Of a stretch of DNA of 64,000 bases, positions 36,824 through 46,661 are shown piece after piece. A program made the translations under genes and the position numbers. Under the pieces are notes generated by a model. It was not told the DNA's origin. It saw only the letters and a list, made by a program, of their open reading frames with translations, and searched no databases. Each line of letters starts with the position of its first letter. Positions within the stretch are counted from its first letter, which is position 1. The DNA is from Rhizobium sp. WYJ-E13. Lineage in GTDB: Bacteria; Pseudomonadota; Alphaproteobacteria; Rhizobiales; Rhizobiaceae. The stretch is from the NCBI RefSeq assembly GCF_018987265.1, contig NZ_CP076853.1, positions 1,054,001-1,118,000 of the forward strand, in the 5' to 3' direction.

Positions 36824-37354
36824 TCAGTTCGTCGCTTTCTCCACGGTGATATCGCCGAACTCGTCGATCAACACCGTCCAGCCGTCGGATTCGGCAGCAG
36901 CATCGGTCTTCAGGTAGACCGTGGCGAAAAGGCCCGGCTCCTTGATGATGCCGCTCGAGTTCTCGGGCCGGATATCTGTGACATAAGGCTTGAGGTCGCT
37001 GATTTCCTGCAGTTCGACCGTCGAGACAACGGCAGGTCCGGCGTCGCTCTGCGCCATCTGCTGCAGATAGATCTTGGAGGTTTTGTCCGGCTGGCGCACG
37101 GCGAAAAGCTTGTAATAGCCGTGCCGCTGCTGCGGCTTGGCATCCTCCCCGCTCACATTTTGGGTGCTGACGCTCTGCGTGGTTGTCGGGGCACGCTCGA
37201 CCGGCAGCGAATTGCCGTCATCTTCCCAATAGCCGGTGCTGGTCGCGAAGATGATCGAGGCCGGCAGGATATCGTCGTGAACGGTCTGCGCCTCGGCGGC
37301 GATCGCCCAGCCCGAAACAAGGAGCGCCGTCATAAATGCTTGCTGCATTGCCAT
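36824..37354 (-). CDS. Secreted hypothetical protein
   Basis: 176 residues with a Sec signal peptide (MTALLVSGWAIAAEA, cleavage near AEA-QTV). The mature part is mostly beta-type, with a low-complexity Ser/Thr segment (RAPTTTQSVSTQNVS). I do not recognise a family. Its start is 4 bases after the nadK stop, so it is certainly co-transcribed with it. Confidence 0.75.
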   Translation of the reverse strand: MAMQQAFMTALLVSGWAIAAEAQTVHDDILPASIIFATSTGYWEDDGNSLPVERAPTTTQSVSTQNVSGEDAKPQQRHGYYKLFAVRQPDKTSKIYLQQMAQSDAGPAVVSTVELQEISDLKPYVTDIRPENSSGIIKEPGLFATVYLKTDAAAESDGWTVLIDEFGDITVEKATN

Positions 37355-37358
37355 CGTT

Positions 37359-38132
37359 TCAATCCTCGAACTGTTCCGCCAGAATCCGGTCCGACCATGA
37401 GCGGTCGGGATCGGAAAGGATGCGTGCCGTCATGTCCTCGGACTGGGCGATGCGCACATGCAATATGGATTTGATCTCGGTATTGTCGGCGACCGCATTC
37501 ACAGGCCGCTTCTCGGCTTCCAATATATGGATGTCGACGGTCACCCGGTTGGGAAGCAGCGCTCCGCGCCAGCGCCGCGGCCGGAAGGCGCTGACCGGCG
37601 TCATGGCGAGCAAGGGGGCATCGAGCGGGAGGATCGGACCGTGGGCGGAAAGATTGTAGGCGGTCGAGCCGGCAGGCGTGGCCACCATCAAGCCATCGCA
37701 GATCAGCTCCTCCAGCCGCACGCGCCCGTCGATTTCCACCCTGAGCTTCGCCGCCTGATAGGATTGCCGGAAAAGGTAGACCTCGTTGATCGCAAGCGCC
37801 GACGAGTTGCTGCCGTCGGCATTGGATGTCGTCATCTTGAGTGGGTGAAACGCATTCTCGACGGCGGCGCAGATGCGGTCGTGCAGGCCGTCCGTCTTGT
37901 AGTCGTTCATCAGAAAGCCGACGGATCCACAATTCATGCCGTAGACGAGCTTGCCGCTGTTCATCGTGCTGTGCAGCGTCTGAAGCATGAAGCCGTCGCC
38001 GCCGAGCGCGACGATCACATCGGCCTCGTTTGCGGGCACATCGCCGTAAAGGCGAATCAGTTCGTCTCGCGCGGCGAGCGCTTCCGTGGTCGGCGAGGCG
38101 ATAAAAGAAAGCGTCTGAAATGACCGGCCCAT
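37359..38132 (-). CDS. nadK: NAD kinase
   Basis: Phosphorylates NAD to NADP. 257 residues with the family GGDG motif (VIVALGGDGFMLQ, near residue 45), MNCGSVGFLMN, and the substrate-binding ATPAGSTAYNLSAHGP segment. Compact form without an extra N-terminal domain, as usual in alphaproteobacteria. First gene of a three-gene minus-strand unit. Confidence 0.95.
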   Translation of the reverse strand: MGRSFQTLSFIASPTTEALAARDELIRLYGDVPANEADVIVALGGDGFMLQTLHSTMNSGKLVYGMNCGSVGFLMNDYKTDGLHDRICAAVENAFHPLKMTTSNADGSNSSALAINEVYLFRQSYQAAKLRVEIDGRVRLEELICDGLMVATPAGSTAYNLSAHGPILPLDAPLLAMTPVSAFRPRRWRGALLPNRVTVDIHILEAEKRPVNAVADNTEIKSILHVRIAQSEDMTARILSDPDRSWSDRILAEQFED

Positions 38133-38407
38133 GCAATGCCCTTTGTTATGTTGCTCTAGCTAAAGGATAAAGGGGTTCTACGACAAGACGTTTTGCGTCT
38201 GCTGCCAGAGTTTGGGCGATCTTGGAAACAAAGAGATAGGCCCGCCGCCCTTCGATCGATATGCCGCGGCAGGTAACGTCCGTGCTCGACTTGAATCCTT
38301 ATCGAAGCGCTGATGGCACAAACCTCCGCTGTGGATAGATTTGCCCCGTTGCCGGAAAAGGCAAATTTTCTTTACAAAAGATCAGAATCTGCTACTTCGC
38401 AGCCATT

Positions 38408-38483
<76 letters not shown>

Positions 38484-38588
38484 GTTTTCCAGCCATTCCA
38501 TTACATGAACAGAGACTGAAGGGTCGATTCAGCGGCAATTCAGGCACGCTCGATCATTCTCGCTTCATCAGAAACGAGGAAGTGAGCC

Positions 38589-38906
38589 ATGAGGATCTCC
38601 AGTTTTCTCCTAGCAGCCGCCCTTTCGGCCGGCACTTTGTTTTCCGCCGTAGCCCCGGCTGCGGCTGTCCCTCTCGACCGTCCTGCCGTCTCGCAACAGA
38701 GCGATGTTATCCAGGTCCGTGGCGGCGATCGGGATTGGGGTGATCGCCGCGACTGGCGCGAGCGCCGCCATTGGCGTGAACGTCGTTATTGGCGCCCGGC
38801 TTGGGGTTATGAGCGCCGCTGGAGCCCGTGGCGGGAAGAGCGTTGGCGCGAGCGTCAATATTGGCGCCGCCATCACGGCGGACCCTATTGGCTCTATCGG
38901 AGCTGA
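38589..38906 (+). CDS. Small secreted Arg/Trp-rich protein
   Basis: 105 residues. A clear signal peptide (MRISSFLLAAALSAGTLFSA, ending PAAA-VPL near 26) precedes a mature region dominated by Arg, Trp, Tyr and Asp in repeats of the form RRxWRERRxW. There are no cysteines. Composition suggests binding to anionic envelope polymers, but function is unknown. A perfect bidirectional-type terminator follows. Similar RWR-rich exported proteins are common in rhizobia. Confidence 0.8.
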   Translation: MRISSFLLAAALSAGTLFSAVAPAAAVPLDRPAVSQQSDVIQVRGGDRDWGDRRDWRERRHWRERRYWRPAWGYERRWSPWREERWRERQYWRRHHGGPYWLYRS

Positions 38907-38937
38907 TCGCTAACCGAGAAAGCATTTCCAGCTCCAG

Positions 38938-38973
38938 AAAAATCCCGCCGCAATTTCTTGCGGCGGGATTTTT
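38938..38973 (+). terminator. Intrinsic terminator after the Arg/Trp-rich gene
   Basis: Perfect 16-bp stem AAAAATCCCGCCGCAA / TTGCGGCGGGATTTTT with a TTTC loop. Symmetric, so it may also stop the minus-strand micro-protein genes. Confidence 0.85.
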
Positions 38974-39027
38974 GCTTAATCCGTTCAGACGCATTGACTG
39001 CGTCTTGTCCGATGAGGCGATACGCAG

Positions 39028-39171
39028 TCACTTTTGCGCGGATTCGTTCACGCTCGATTCGATCTTCGCACCATTGCCGGTCTGCCCCGCGCCAGACGGT
39101 GACATCATTGCGATGCTGAGAACGGAGGCAATCATGACGACAACGACGGCAATCATCAGGCGCATGGACAT
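39028..39171 (-). CDS. Micro membrane protein (47 aa)
   Basis: Short gene with AGGGA five bases before its ATG. The product has one hydrophobic helix (RLMIAVVVVMIASVLSIAMM) and a short polar tail rich in Ser, Gly and Asn. A second ATG two codons downstream (39165) is possible. Function unknown. It lies 58 bases after the next micro-protein gene on the same strand, suggesting co-transcription. Confidence 0.6.
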   Translation of the reverse strand: MSMRLMIAVVVVMIASVLSIAMMSPSGAGQTGNGAKIESSVNESAQK

Positions 39172-39229
39172 TAAATCCCTGTTTGTCTGCGGAAATTAAC
39201 GTGTGAACGCTTTACCGGTTCCGGATTTG

Positions 39230-39388
39230 CTATTGCACGGATGGAGGTGGATTGGATGGCGTCGTCGATGGTGCCAGGGGATCGGGCTGGCGGATTGGGT
39301 GCGACTTGTCCACCCAGATGATGCTCAAAATGACCATGACGAAGACCGCGATGAAGAGAACGCCGAAGATCAGCGGTCGAAATGCCAT
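39230..39388 (-). CDS. Micro membrane protein (52 aa)
   Basis: Starts MAFRPLIFGVLFIAVFVM after an AAGGA site nine bases upstream. One N-terminal transmembrane helix, then a Pro/Ser/Thr-rich tail (PDPLAPSTTPSNPPPSVQ) that would face the periplasm. The frame is open further upstream to 39532, but without membrane character or a good start. Function unknown. Confidence 0.62.
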   Translation of the reverse strand: MAFRPLIFGVLFIAVFVMVILSIIWVDKSHPIRQPDPLAPSTTPSNPPPSVQ

Positions 39389-39572
39389 AATGCGGATTTC
39401 CTTTTTACCAACGCCCCGAGGGTAAAATGCGTCGCCGATCTTAACGACCGGCGCGCTCTTTCCAAGGTCCAATATGGACGATGAGGGCAGGTGTTCAACC
39501 ACGATGGCCGCCACGCAGGTCTTCGCTCTCAATAGACTCTACGTGATGCAACGGAAACCCGTCGGCTGCCGC

Positions 39573-40463
39573 CTATGCCTTCAGGTGCAGCCTTGCCGCA
39601 TAAAGGGCAATCGCTGCGGCATTCGACACGTTCAGCGATTTGATGGCGCCGGGCATGTCGAGGCGGGCGAGCGCGCTGACGGTCTCCCGGGTCTTCTGCC
39701 GCAAGCCCTTGCCTTCGGAGCCGAGCACCAATGCGATTCTGCCGCCTGAGAATGTGCCTTCGAGCGGCGCCGGCCCCTCCGAATCGAGACCGATCGTGAA
39801 GAAGCCGAGCTTGTGCAACTCGCCGAGCGCATCCGAGAGATTGGTGATCTGTATATAAGGTATGAGCTCCAGCGCGCCCGAAGCCGATTTGGCGAGCACG
39901 CCCGATTCGGTCGGGCTATGTCTCTGGGTGGTGATGACGGCGCCAACGTTGAAGGCGACGGCCGAGCGCATGATGGCGCCGACATTGTGCGGATCGGTCA
40001 CCTGGTCGAGCACGAGAAGCAGCGGGCTGTCCTTCAGCGCTTCCAGCCGCCGGACGGGCAGGGCGCGCGTTTCCAGCATCACGCCCTGGTGGATCGCTTC
40101 GGGGCCGAGCACCTTGTCGATATCCTGCGGCGAAACCATCTCGACCGGAATGCCGATCACGTCGGGATCGACCTCCAGTCGCGCAAGCGCGTTCTGCGTT
40201 ATCGACAGCTTGACGTTCTTGCGTTCAGGGTTTTCAAGCGCGGCGCGAACGGTGTGAAGGCCGTAGAGGAAGACCTGATCGGGGGCGAGCGCCGGCGGCT
40301 TCCAGTCATCGGCGCCTCGCTTGCGCTTCTGCGGCGCTGGTGTCGGGATTTCGCCGCGTTCGCGCTTGGCGTCGCGGTGCGCGCGCCGGAGCGTTGCGTA
40401 ATGGGTGTCCTTTGCGGACTTGTCGGTGGCGGGCGTGCCGCCGGATTTTTTATCTTTGCTCAT
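39573..40463 (-). CDS. rlmB: 23S rRNA 2'-O-methyltransferase, TrmH/RlmB family
   Basis: SpoU-type SPOUT methyltransferase, probably acting on G2251 of 23S rRNA. 296 residues: a basic, disordered N-terminal stretch (1-58), a substrate-binding domain (FLYGLHTVRAALENPERK) and the knotted catalytic domain with motif 1 (DPHNVGAIMRSAVAFNVGAVI), motif 2 (ALVLGSEGKGL) and motif 3 (LNVSNAAAIALYAA). The exact rRNA target is inferred from family. It is divergent from the tRNA-Tyr/Gly/tuf unit. Confidence 0.92.
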   Translation of the reverse strand: MSKDKKSGGTPATDKSAKDTHYATLRRAHRDAKRERGEIPTPAPQKRKRGADDWKPPALAPDQVFLYGLHTVRAALENPERKNVKLSITQNALARLEVDPDVIGIPVEMVSPQDIDKVLGPEAIHQGVMLETRALPVRRLEALKDSPLLLVLDQVTDPHNVGAIMRSAVAFNVGAVITTQRHSPTESGVLAKSASGALELIPYIQITNLSDALGELHKLGFFTIGLDSEGPAPLEGTFSGGRIALVLGSEGKGLRQKTRETVSALARLDMPGAIKSLNVSNAAAIALYAARLHLKA

Positions 40464-40565
40464 GCGGCTTTATAACGATGGCGCCTGTTGACGCATAGGC
40501 CTTCTTTCATGCGCCGGCTTTCAACGGACAATGAAATTTTTCCTGTATTTTCCATTGTCATCGTG

Positions 40566-40594
40566 TTGACAGACTGAAATCGTCCGGTCATATA
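40566..40594 (+). promoter_or_regulatory. Strong sigma-70-type promoter for tRNA-Tyr, tRNA-Gly and tuf
   Basis: Perfect -35 TTGACA (40566-40571), 17-base spacer, -10 CATATA (40589-40594). Transcription would start near 40601, about 67 bases before tRNA-Tyr. Best promoter match in the window. Confidence 0.8.
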
Positions 40595-40667
40595 CGCGGC
40601 GCAGACGACGGGGCGGCAACGCTTCAAAGTCTGATGAACTTGGTCTTCAAGATCCGGACGAAAAACT

Positions 40668-40752
40668 GGAGAGATGCCCGAGTGGTTAAAGGGGACGGAC
40701 TGTAAATCCGTTGGCTCAGCCTACGTTGGTTCAAATCCAACTCTCTCCACCA
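40668..40752 (+). tRNA. tRNA-Tyr (anticodon GTA)
   Basis: 85 bases with a long variable arm and encoded CCA. Acceptor GGAGAGA pairs with TCTCTCC; anticodon loop ACTGTAAAT gives GTA. Confidence 0.97.
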
Positions 40753-40776
40753 TTCGTCATTGGATCAGACCACCCC

Positions 40777-40850
40777 GCGGGTATAGCTCAATGGTAGAGC
40801 AGCAGCCTTCCAAGCTGAATACGCGGGTTCGATTCCCGCTACCCGCTCCA
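40777..40850 (+). tRNA. tRNA-Gly (anticodon TCC)
   Basis: 74 bases with encoded CCA. Acceptor GCGGGTA pairs with TACCCGC; anticodon loop CTTCCAA gives TCC. It is 24 bases after tRNA-Tyr, so both come from one transcript. Confidence 0.97.
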
Positions 40851-41200
40851 TATTGTTCCCCTTCATAGAAGATCTGTCGTGGTGCTTTGCGTCTGGGCCT
40901 GAAGGTTCTGCGTTGCCGACACCATATGATGCTTGCGCGACGACTGCGGAGATTGCAGTCACGACCAGGGTCGGTGAAGACGCGAGCCCGCCTCTCTTTC
41001 GATTTTGTCTGAAATTTCAGGGTTTTTGGGGAGGCGGAAGGCGAATCGTCTTGTGGGTTGCGAATTACCTCCCATATCCGGCCACACGCCAAGAATGGCG
41101 TCTGTAATTAAGTCTTGCGCAATTTCGCCGAAAGCCTTAAACGGCGGCACTAAACCGGTTCGCCGGGGTCACCCATTTTACGTCCACAGGAAGCATTCAA
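40851..41200 (+). other. Gap between tRNA-Gly and tuf
   Basis: 350 bases without a supported gene. No strong terminator follows tRNA-Gly, so tuf may be reached by read-through from the TTGACA/CATATA promoter. Ribosome-binding sequence ACAGGAAG lies just before the tuf ATG. Confidence 0.45.
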
Positions 41201-42376
<1,176 letters not shown>

Positions 42377-42398
42377 TCCGGGACTATCCCCGATTAAG

Positions 42399-42430
42399 GA
42401 AAAACCCTGCTGGAAACAGCGGGGTTTTTT
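42399..42430 (+). terminator. Intrinsic terminator of tuf copy 1
   Basis: Stem CCCTGCTG/CAGCGGGG with a GAAA tetraloop followed by TTTTTT. Confidence 0.85.
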
Positions 42431-42581
42431 CGTTTCTGATAGGCGCCTGGCCGTCCATGAGATGTTGTAAAAATATCGTTAAAATTTCCAGACGCAGTAC
42501 TTTATTCATCTCGCGTTCAGAAAGCGTTTTGCGATCCGGCTTTTTTGGTCCAGACTCCTTCTTGTAGAAAGGAGAGCCAGC

Positions 42582-42716
42582 ATGATTCAAAAGGCCACCT
42601 TCGTTGCGACGATATTCGCAATGTATGTTTTCACAATGTTTTTCATCGCTGCGATTCCGCAAGAGGTCGTTCAGGCGGCCGGCGTGCAGCTGGATGAGGT
42701 AAGCGTCGTCAAGTGA
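42582..42716 (+). CDS. Micro membrane protein (44 aa)
   Basis: Preceded by a strong AAAGGAGAG site five bases from the ATG. The product starts MIQKATFVATIFAMYVFTMF, has one hydrophobic helix to about residue 25 (could be an uncleaved anchor or a signal peptide) and a short acidic tail. Function unknown; no relative recognised. It sits alone between the tuf terminator and the epimerase gene. Confidence 0.62.
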   Translation: MIQKATFVATIFAMYVFTMFFIAAIPQEVVQAAGVQLDEVSVVK

Positions 42717-42889
42717 CGACCTTGCAGGATCGCCGGAAAATCCGGCGGTGATTGGAAATGACAGGGCAGGTGCTTCCAGTCGGGAGCTCCTGGCCGAAGC
42801 GGGTTTGAACCTGCTTTCGAGACGCTCGCTTGCTCTTCGCGCGGAAGAGTTTATCTATGCCTCCGATTTCATGATGCGGAGGATATTCC

Positions 42890-43783
42890 ATGAAAAAGCG
42901 TGTTCTTTTCACAGGTGGTTCGGGCAAAGCCGGACGCCATGCCGTGCCGTGGCTCGTCAATGCAGGCTATGAGGTCCATAATGTCGATCTCGTACCCCTG
43001 GAAAGCCCCGGTGTCACCAATCTCATTGCCGACATCACCGATAGCGGCCAGATGTTCAATGTGCTTTCCATGCACCGGGATTTTCCCGATCTGGAATCGG
43101 GCAAGGGTGTGCAGCCCTTCGACGCCGTCGTCCACTTCGCTGCGGTGCCGCGCATCCTGATCAAGCCCGACAACGAGACCTTCCGCATCAACACGATGGG
43201 CACCTACAATGTCATCGACGCGGCGGTGAAGCTCGGCATCAGGAAGATCATTGTCGCTTCGAGCGAGACCACCTATGGTGTCTGCTTCGCCGAAGGTCAT
43301 CGCGACTTCCACCAGTTCCCGCTGGAGGAGGAGTATGATGTCAACCCGATGGATTCCTACGGCCTTTCCAAGGTCCTGAACGAGAAGACGGCGCGCGCTT
43401 TTGCCGAACGTTCGGGCTTTGACATCTATGCGCTGCGCATCGGCAACGTTATCGAGCCGCATGAGTACGAGAAGTTCCCGACCTATTTCGCTAATCCGGA
43501 GATGCGCAAGCGCATCGCCTGGAGCTATATCGACGCCCGCGATCTCGGCCAGATCGTCCATCTCTGCATCGAGAAGGATGGACTGGGTTTCCAGGTCTTC
43601 AACGCTGCCAACAACACTGTCTCGGCCAACACGCCGTCGAAAGAGCTCGCCAAACGCTTCTTCCCGAATGTGCCTTTCACTCGCGAGATCGGTGAATATG
43701 AAGGCCTGCTTTCCAACCGGAAGATTCGCGAGGTGCTTGGCTTCAAGGAAGAGCACGACTGGCGCAAATACGTGAAAGTCTGA
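42890..43783 (+). CDS. NAD-dependent epimerase/dehydratase (extended SDR)
   Basis: 297 residues with an N-terminal Rossmann fold. The nucleotide-binding TGGSGKAGRHAV is at the start, and the catalytic YGLSK motif is near residue 160 with a preceding serine pair (VASSETTYG). The C-terminal part binds the substrate, probably a nucleotide sugar or related compound; specificity is not readable. It interrupts an otherwise translation-related neighbourhood between tuf and tRNA-Trp. A GGAGGATATTCC region precedes the ATG. Confidence 0.87.
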   Translation: MKKRVLFTGGSGKAGRHAVPWLVNAGYEVHNVDLVPLESPGVTNLIADITDSGQMFNVLSMHRDFPDLESGKGVQPFDAVVHFAAVPRILIKPDNETFRINTMGTYNVIDAAVKLGIRKIIVASSETTYGVCFAEGHRDFHQFPLEEEYDVNPMDSYGLSKVLNEKTARAFAERSGFDIYALRIGNVIEPHEYEKFPTYFANPEMRKRIAWSYIDARDLGQIVHLCIEKDGLGFQVFNAANNTVSANTPSKELAKRFFPNVPFTREIGEYEGLLSNRKIREVLGFKEEHDWRKYVKV

Positions 43784-43998
43784 GATTTCGGTCAAGTGGA
43801 CATTCCTGCCGGGCTCATTGCAGGCTGTGTCCGGTGGCGGGATCAGCGGCTGCCGGTCGCTTCTCCCGGCTGTCTGCGGAGAATGGTTCTGAAAATCGAA
43901 AATCGCTCTTGCATATCCTGAGCCGCCGTCTTAAAGGGAGCGCCATGCTTCTCACCGGCTCATGATTGCAAGGTCAAAGGGCTGAATGCAAAGCGTAA

Positions 43999-44074
<76 letters not shown>

Positions 44075-44265
44075 TTTTCCTTGAACGGACAGCGCGGGCG
44101 TATCGCGGCGTTCCGGCGAGGATTGTTTATATGGCGACTAATTTCGTCAAACGTCGGTTTCCCTCTTGTGTATTCGGAGATCGATGTTTATTTAGGGTTC
44201 AACAGACACGCGGTGCGTGGGGCTGATAGTTTCAGCTTTACGCGCCGTAATTGCGTGGGCAGTCG

Positions 44266-44466
44266 ATGGCATCCAAATCCAATCCATTCGCGTTTCTGCA
44301 GCAGGTCCGCACGGAAACGTCTAAAGTTACTTGGCCGTCGCGCCGCGAGACGATGATCTCGACGGTCATGGTGCTCGTTATGGTTGTTTTTGCTGCGCTG
44401 TTTTTCTTTGCCGCTGACCAGCTCATTGGCTGGGCGCTGAGCTTCGTGCTCAACACCGGCAACTGA
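44266..44466 (+). CDS. secE: Preprotein translocase subunit SecE
   Basis: 66-residue SecE of the short, single-helix type. Conserved cytosolic amphipathic helix FLQQVRTETSKVTWPSRRET, then one membrane helix (ISTVMVLVMVVFAALFFFAA). Essential part of SecYEG. The start ATG 44266 gives the standard MASKSNPF N-terminus; an earlier in-frame codon at 44251 is less likely. nusG follows after 17 bases. Confidence 0.94.
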   Translation: MASKSNPFAFLQQVRTETSKVTWPSRRETMISTVMVLVMVVFAALFFFAADQLIGWALSFVLNTGN

Positions 44467-44483
44467 TACGGGTGGAGATGAAA

Positions 44484-45014
44484 ATGGCGGCACGTTGGTA
44501 CATCGTCCACGCATATTCCAATTTTGAAAAGAAGGTCGCTGAGGACATCGAGAACAAGGCTCGCCAGAAGGGGCTTGAGCATCTGTTCGAAAAGATCCTC
44601 GTGCCGACCGAAAAGGTGGTGGAAGTGCGCCGTGGCCGTAAGGTCGATTCCGAGCGCAAGTTCTTCCCGGGCTACGTCATGGTTCGCGCCAACCTGACGG
44701 ATGAGGCCTATCACCTGATCAAGAATACGCCGAAGGTCACGGGCTTCCTCGGTTCTGACAACAAGCCGGTTCCGATTCCGGATTCTGAAGCCGAGCGCAT
44801 TCTCGGTCAGGTTCAGGAAGGTGTCGAGCGTCCGAAGGCCTCCGTCACGTTCGAGATCGGCGAGCAGGTTCGCGTTTCCGATGGTCCGTTCGCGTCGTTC
44901 AATGGCACGGTTCAGGATGTGGATGAAGAGCGTTCGCGCCTGAAGGTGGAAGTGTCGATCTTCGGCCGCGCGACTCCGGTCGAACTGGAATACGCTCAGG
45001 TCGAGAAGGTCTGA
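44484..45014 (+). CDS. nusG: Transcription antitermination/termination factor NusG
   Basis: 176 residues: NGN domain at the N-terminus (ARWYIVHAYSNFEKKVAEDI, then FFPGYVMV) binding RNA polymerase, and a C-terminal KOW domain (GEQVRVSDGPFASFNGTVQDVD) binding Rho or S10. GTG 44472 and ATG 44478 are in frame too, but ATG 44484 has the best spaced GGTGGAG and gives the usual N-terminus. Confidence 0.96.
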   Translation: MAARWYIVHAYSNFEKKVAEDIENKARQKGLEHLFEKILVPTEKVVEVRRGRKVDSERKFFPGYVMVRANLTDEAYHLIKNTPKVTGFLGSDNKPVPIPDSEAERILGQVQEGVERPKASVTFEIGEQVRVSDGPFASFNGTVQDVDEERSRLKVEVSIFGRATPVELEYAQVEKV

Positions 45015-45027
45015 TTGTTGGAGGTCG

Positions 45028-45053
45028 GACATCAGTAAGTGCTTACTGATGTC
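45028..45053 (+). other. Perfect hairpin between nusG and rplK
   Basis: 12-bp palindrome GACATCAGTAAG-TG-CTTACTGATGTC, 13 bases after the nusG stop. No T-tract follows, so it is more likely a processing or stability element than a terminator. Confidence 0.7.
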
Positions 45054-45192
45054 TGTGGCGGCGAAAGCCGCATCGCGTGGAAGGTGAGGGGTCTTAGCCG
45101 GACCTCAATGATCCGCACCACGCAACCGCAGCCGCCGGAGCGATCCGGCATCAAGGGCCGGGCGACCGGCCGCCAGTGAAAGGCAGAGAGAT

Positions 45193-45624
45193 ATGGCTAA
45201 GAAAGTTGCAGGCCAGCTCAAGCTTCAGGTCAAGGCAGGATCGGCAAACCCGTCTCCGCCGATTGGTCCGGCGCTTGGTCAGCGTGGCATTAACATCATG
45301 GAGTTCTGCAAGTCGTTCAATGCGGCTACGCAGGAAATGGAAAAGGGCATGCCGATCCCGGTCGTCATCACCTATTACCAGGACAAGTCCTTCACCTTCG
45401 TCATGAAGCAGCCGCCGGTTAGCTACTGGCTGAAGAAGGAAGCCAAGATCCAGTCCGGTTCCAAGACCCCGGGCAAGGGCGCAAAGGCTGGTACCCTCAC
45501 CAAGGCTCAGATCAAGACGATCGCCGAAGCCAAGATGAAGGACCTGAACGCGGCAGATATCGAAGGTGCAATGGCGATGATCGAGGGCTCTGCCCGCGCC
45601 ATGGGCCTGGAAGTGGTGGGTTAA
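45193..45624 (+). CDS. rplK: 50S ribosomal protein L11
   Basis: 143 residues, standard L11. N-terminal domain [29 protein letters not shown] and the C-terminal RNA-binding domain ([18 protein letters not shown]) of the GTPase-associated centre. Target of thiopeptides and required for RelA activation. rplA begins 4 bases downstream. Confidence 0.97.
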   Translation: MAKKVAGQLKLQVKAGSANPSPPIGPALGQRGINIMEFCKSFNAATQEMEKGMPIPVVITYYQDKSFTFVMKQPPVSYWLKKEAKIQSGSKTPGKGAKAGTLTKAQIKTIAEAKMKDLNAADIEGAMAMIEGSARAMGLEVVG

Positions 45625-45628
45625 GACC

Positions 45629-46333
45629 ATGGCAGGCAAGCGCACTCAGAAGATCAACGAAGGTGTTGATCCGACCAAACTCTACGCTCTGACGACCGCC
45701 ATCGGCATGGTCAAGGAACGTGCCGTAGCGAAGTTCGATGAAACGATCGAAGTTTCGATGAACCTCGGTGTTGATCCTCGTCACGCAGACCAGATGGTTC
45801 GCGGCGTGGTCAATCTGCCGAACGGCACCGGCCGTACCGTTCGTGTCGCCGTTTTCGCTCGCGGCATCAAGGCTGATGAAGCCAAGGCTGCCGGCGCTGA
45901 CATCGTCGGCGCAGAAGAGCTCGTCGAAATCGTCCAGGGCGGCAAGATCGAATTCGATCGCTGCATCGCGACCCCGGACATGATGCCGCTCGTCGGTCGT
46001 CTCGGTAAGGTTCTCGGCCCGCGCGGCATGATGCCGAACCCGAAGGTCGGTACGGTTACGATGGATGTTGCTGGTGCCGTCAAGGCTTCCAAGGGCGGCG
46101 CTGTCGAGTTCCGCGTCGAAAAGGCTGGTATCGTTCACGCCGGCATCGGCAAGGCATCCTTCGATGCCAAGGCTCTGGAAGAAAACATCCGTGCCTTCGC
46201 TGACGCCGTCATCAAGGCGAAGCCGGCTGGCGCCAAGGGCAACTACGTCAAGCGCGTAGCGATCTCCTCGACCATGGGTCCGGGCGTCAAGATCGAAGTT
46301 GGCTCGGTCACCGCAGCGGTTACGGCTGCTTAA
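45629..46333 (+). CDS. rplA: 50S ribosomal protein L1
   Basis: 234 residues forming the L1 stalk; contains [16 protein letters not shown]. In many bacteria L1 represses translation of rplK-rplA by binding their mRNA. The tight spacing to rplK (4 bases) fits coupled translation. Confidence 0.97.
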   Translation: MAGKRTQKINEGVDPTKLYALTTAIGMVKERAVAKFDETIEVSMNLGVDPRHADQMVRGVVNLPNGTGRTVRVAVFARGIKADEAKAAGADIVGAEELVEIVQGGKIEFDRCIATPDMMPLVGRLGKVLGPRGMMPNPKVGTVTMDVAGAVKASKGGAVEFRVEKAGIVHAGIGKASFDAKALEENIRAFADAVIKAKPAGAKGNYVKRVAISSTMGPGVKIEVGSVTAAVTAA

Positions 46334-46338
46334 GTTTC

Positions 46339-46356
46339 ATCGGGCTCCGGCCCGAT
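46339..46356 (+). other. Short stable hairpin after rplA
   Basis: 7-bp stem ATCGGGC/GCCCGAT with TCCG tetraloop, no T-tract. First element of the long rplA-rplJ leader. Confidence 0.5.
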
Positions 46357-46525
46357 TACAAGAATTCCGGCCTCGCAAGGGGCCGGGATATTTCGGAGAA
46401 ATCCGGAATCCTGTCCGAGATTGCAGGTGGTTTTCCCTTAATCACTTTGCCTGCATGAGACGGGTAAGACCCGAATTGCATGAAGTTCTACTTCTAGGAA
46501 ATCGGTTCGAGCCTTGGATGCCTTG

Positions 46526-46661
46526 TGCCTCCTTTGCCTTTAGTGGCGCGGAGCGCGAGGGGACAGGATCCTCAAGCGTCGCTTGGGATCGCTTCTGATC
46601 CCAGGAGGCAAAGGCAACCCGGTGGGTCCGTTCAAACGGTCCCGCCAACTGGAGATAGGCA
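46526..46661 (+). promoter_or_regulatory. L10 leader (autoregulatory RNA upstream of rplJ)
   Basis: The 328 bases between rplA and rplJ have no gene. Their distal part folds around TGCCTCCT (46526-46533) with AGGAGGCA (46603-46610) and contains inner hairpins (GATCC...GGATC, 46567-46590; GGGATC/GATCCC, 46585-46602). TTGCCTTT (46534-46541) can instead pair with AAAGGCAA (46610-46617), an alternative that excludes the first. Position and size match the L10 leader, where excess L10-L7/L12 complex binds and represses rplJL. Confidence 0.7.

Noticed and set aside
45028..45053. Hairpin after nusG as a transcription terminator
   Set aside because: No T-run follows on either strand, and rplK lies downstream in the same direction; kept as a processing or stability candidate only.
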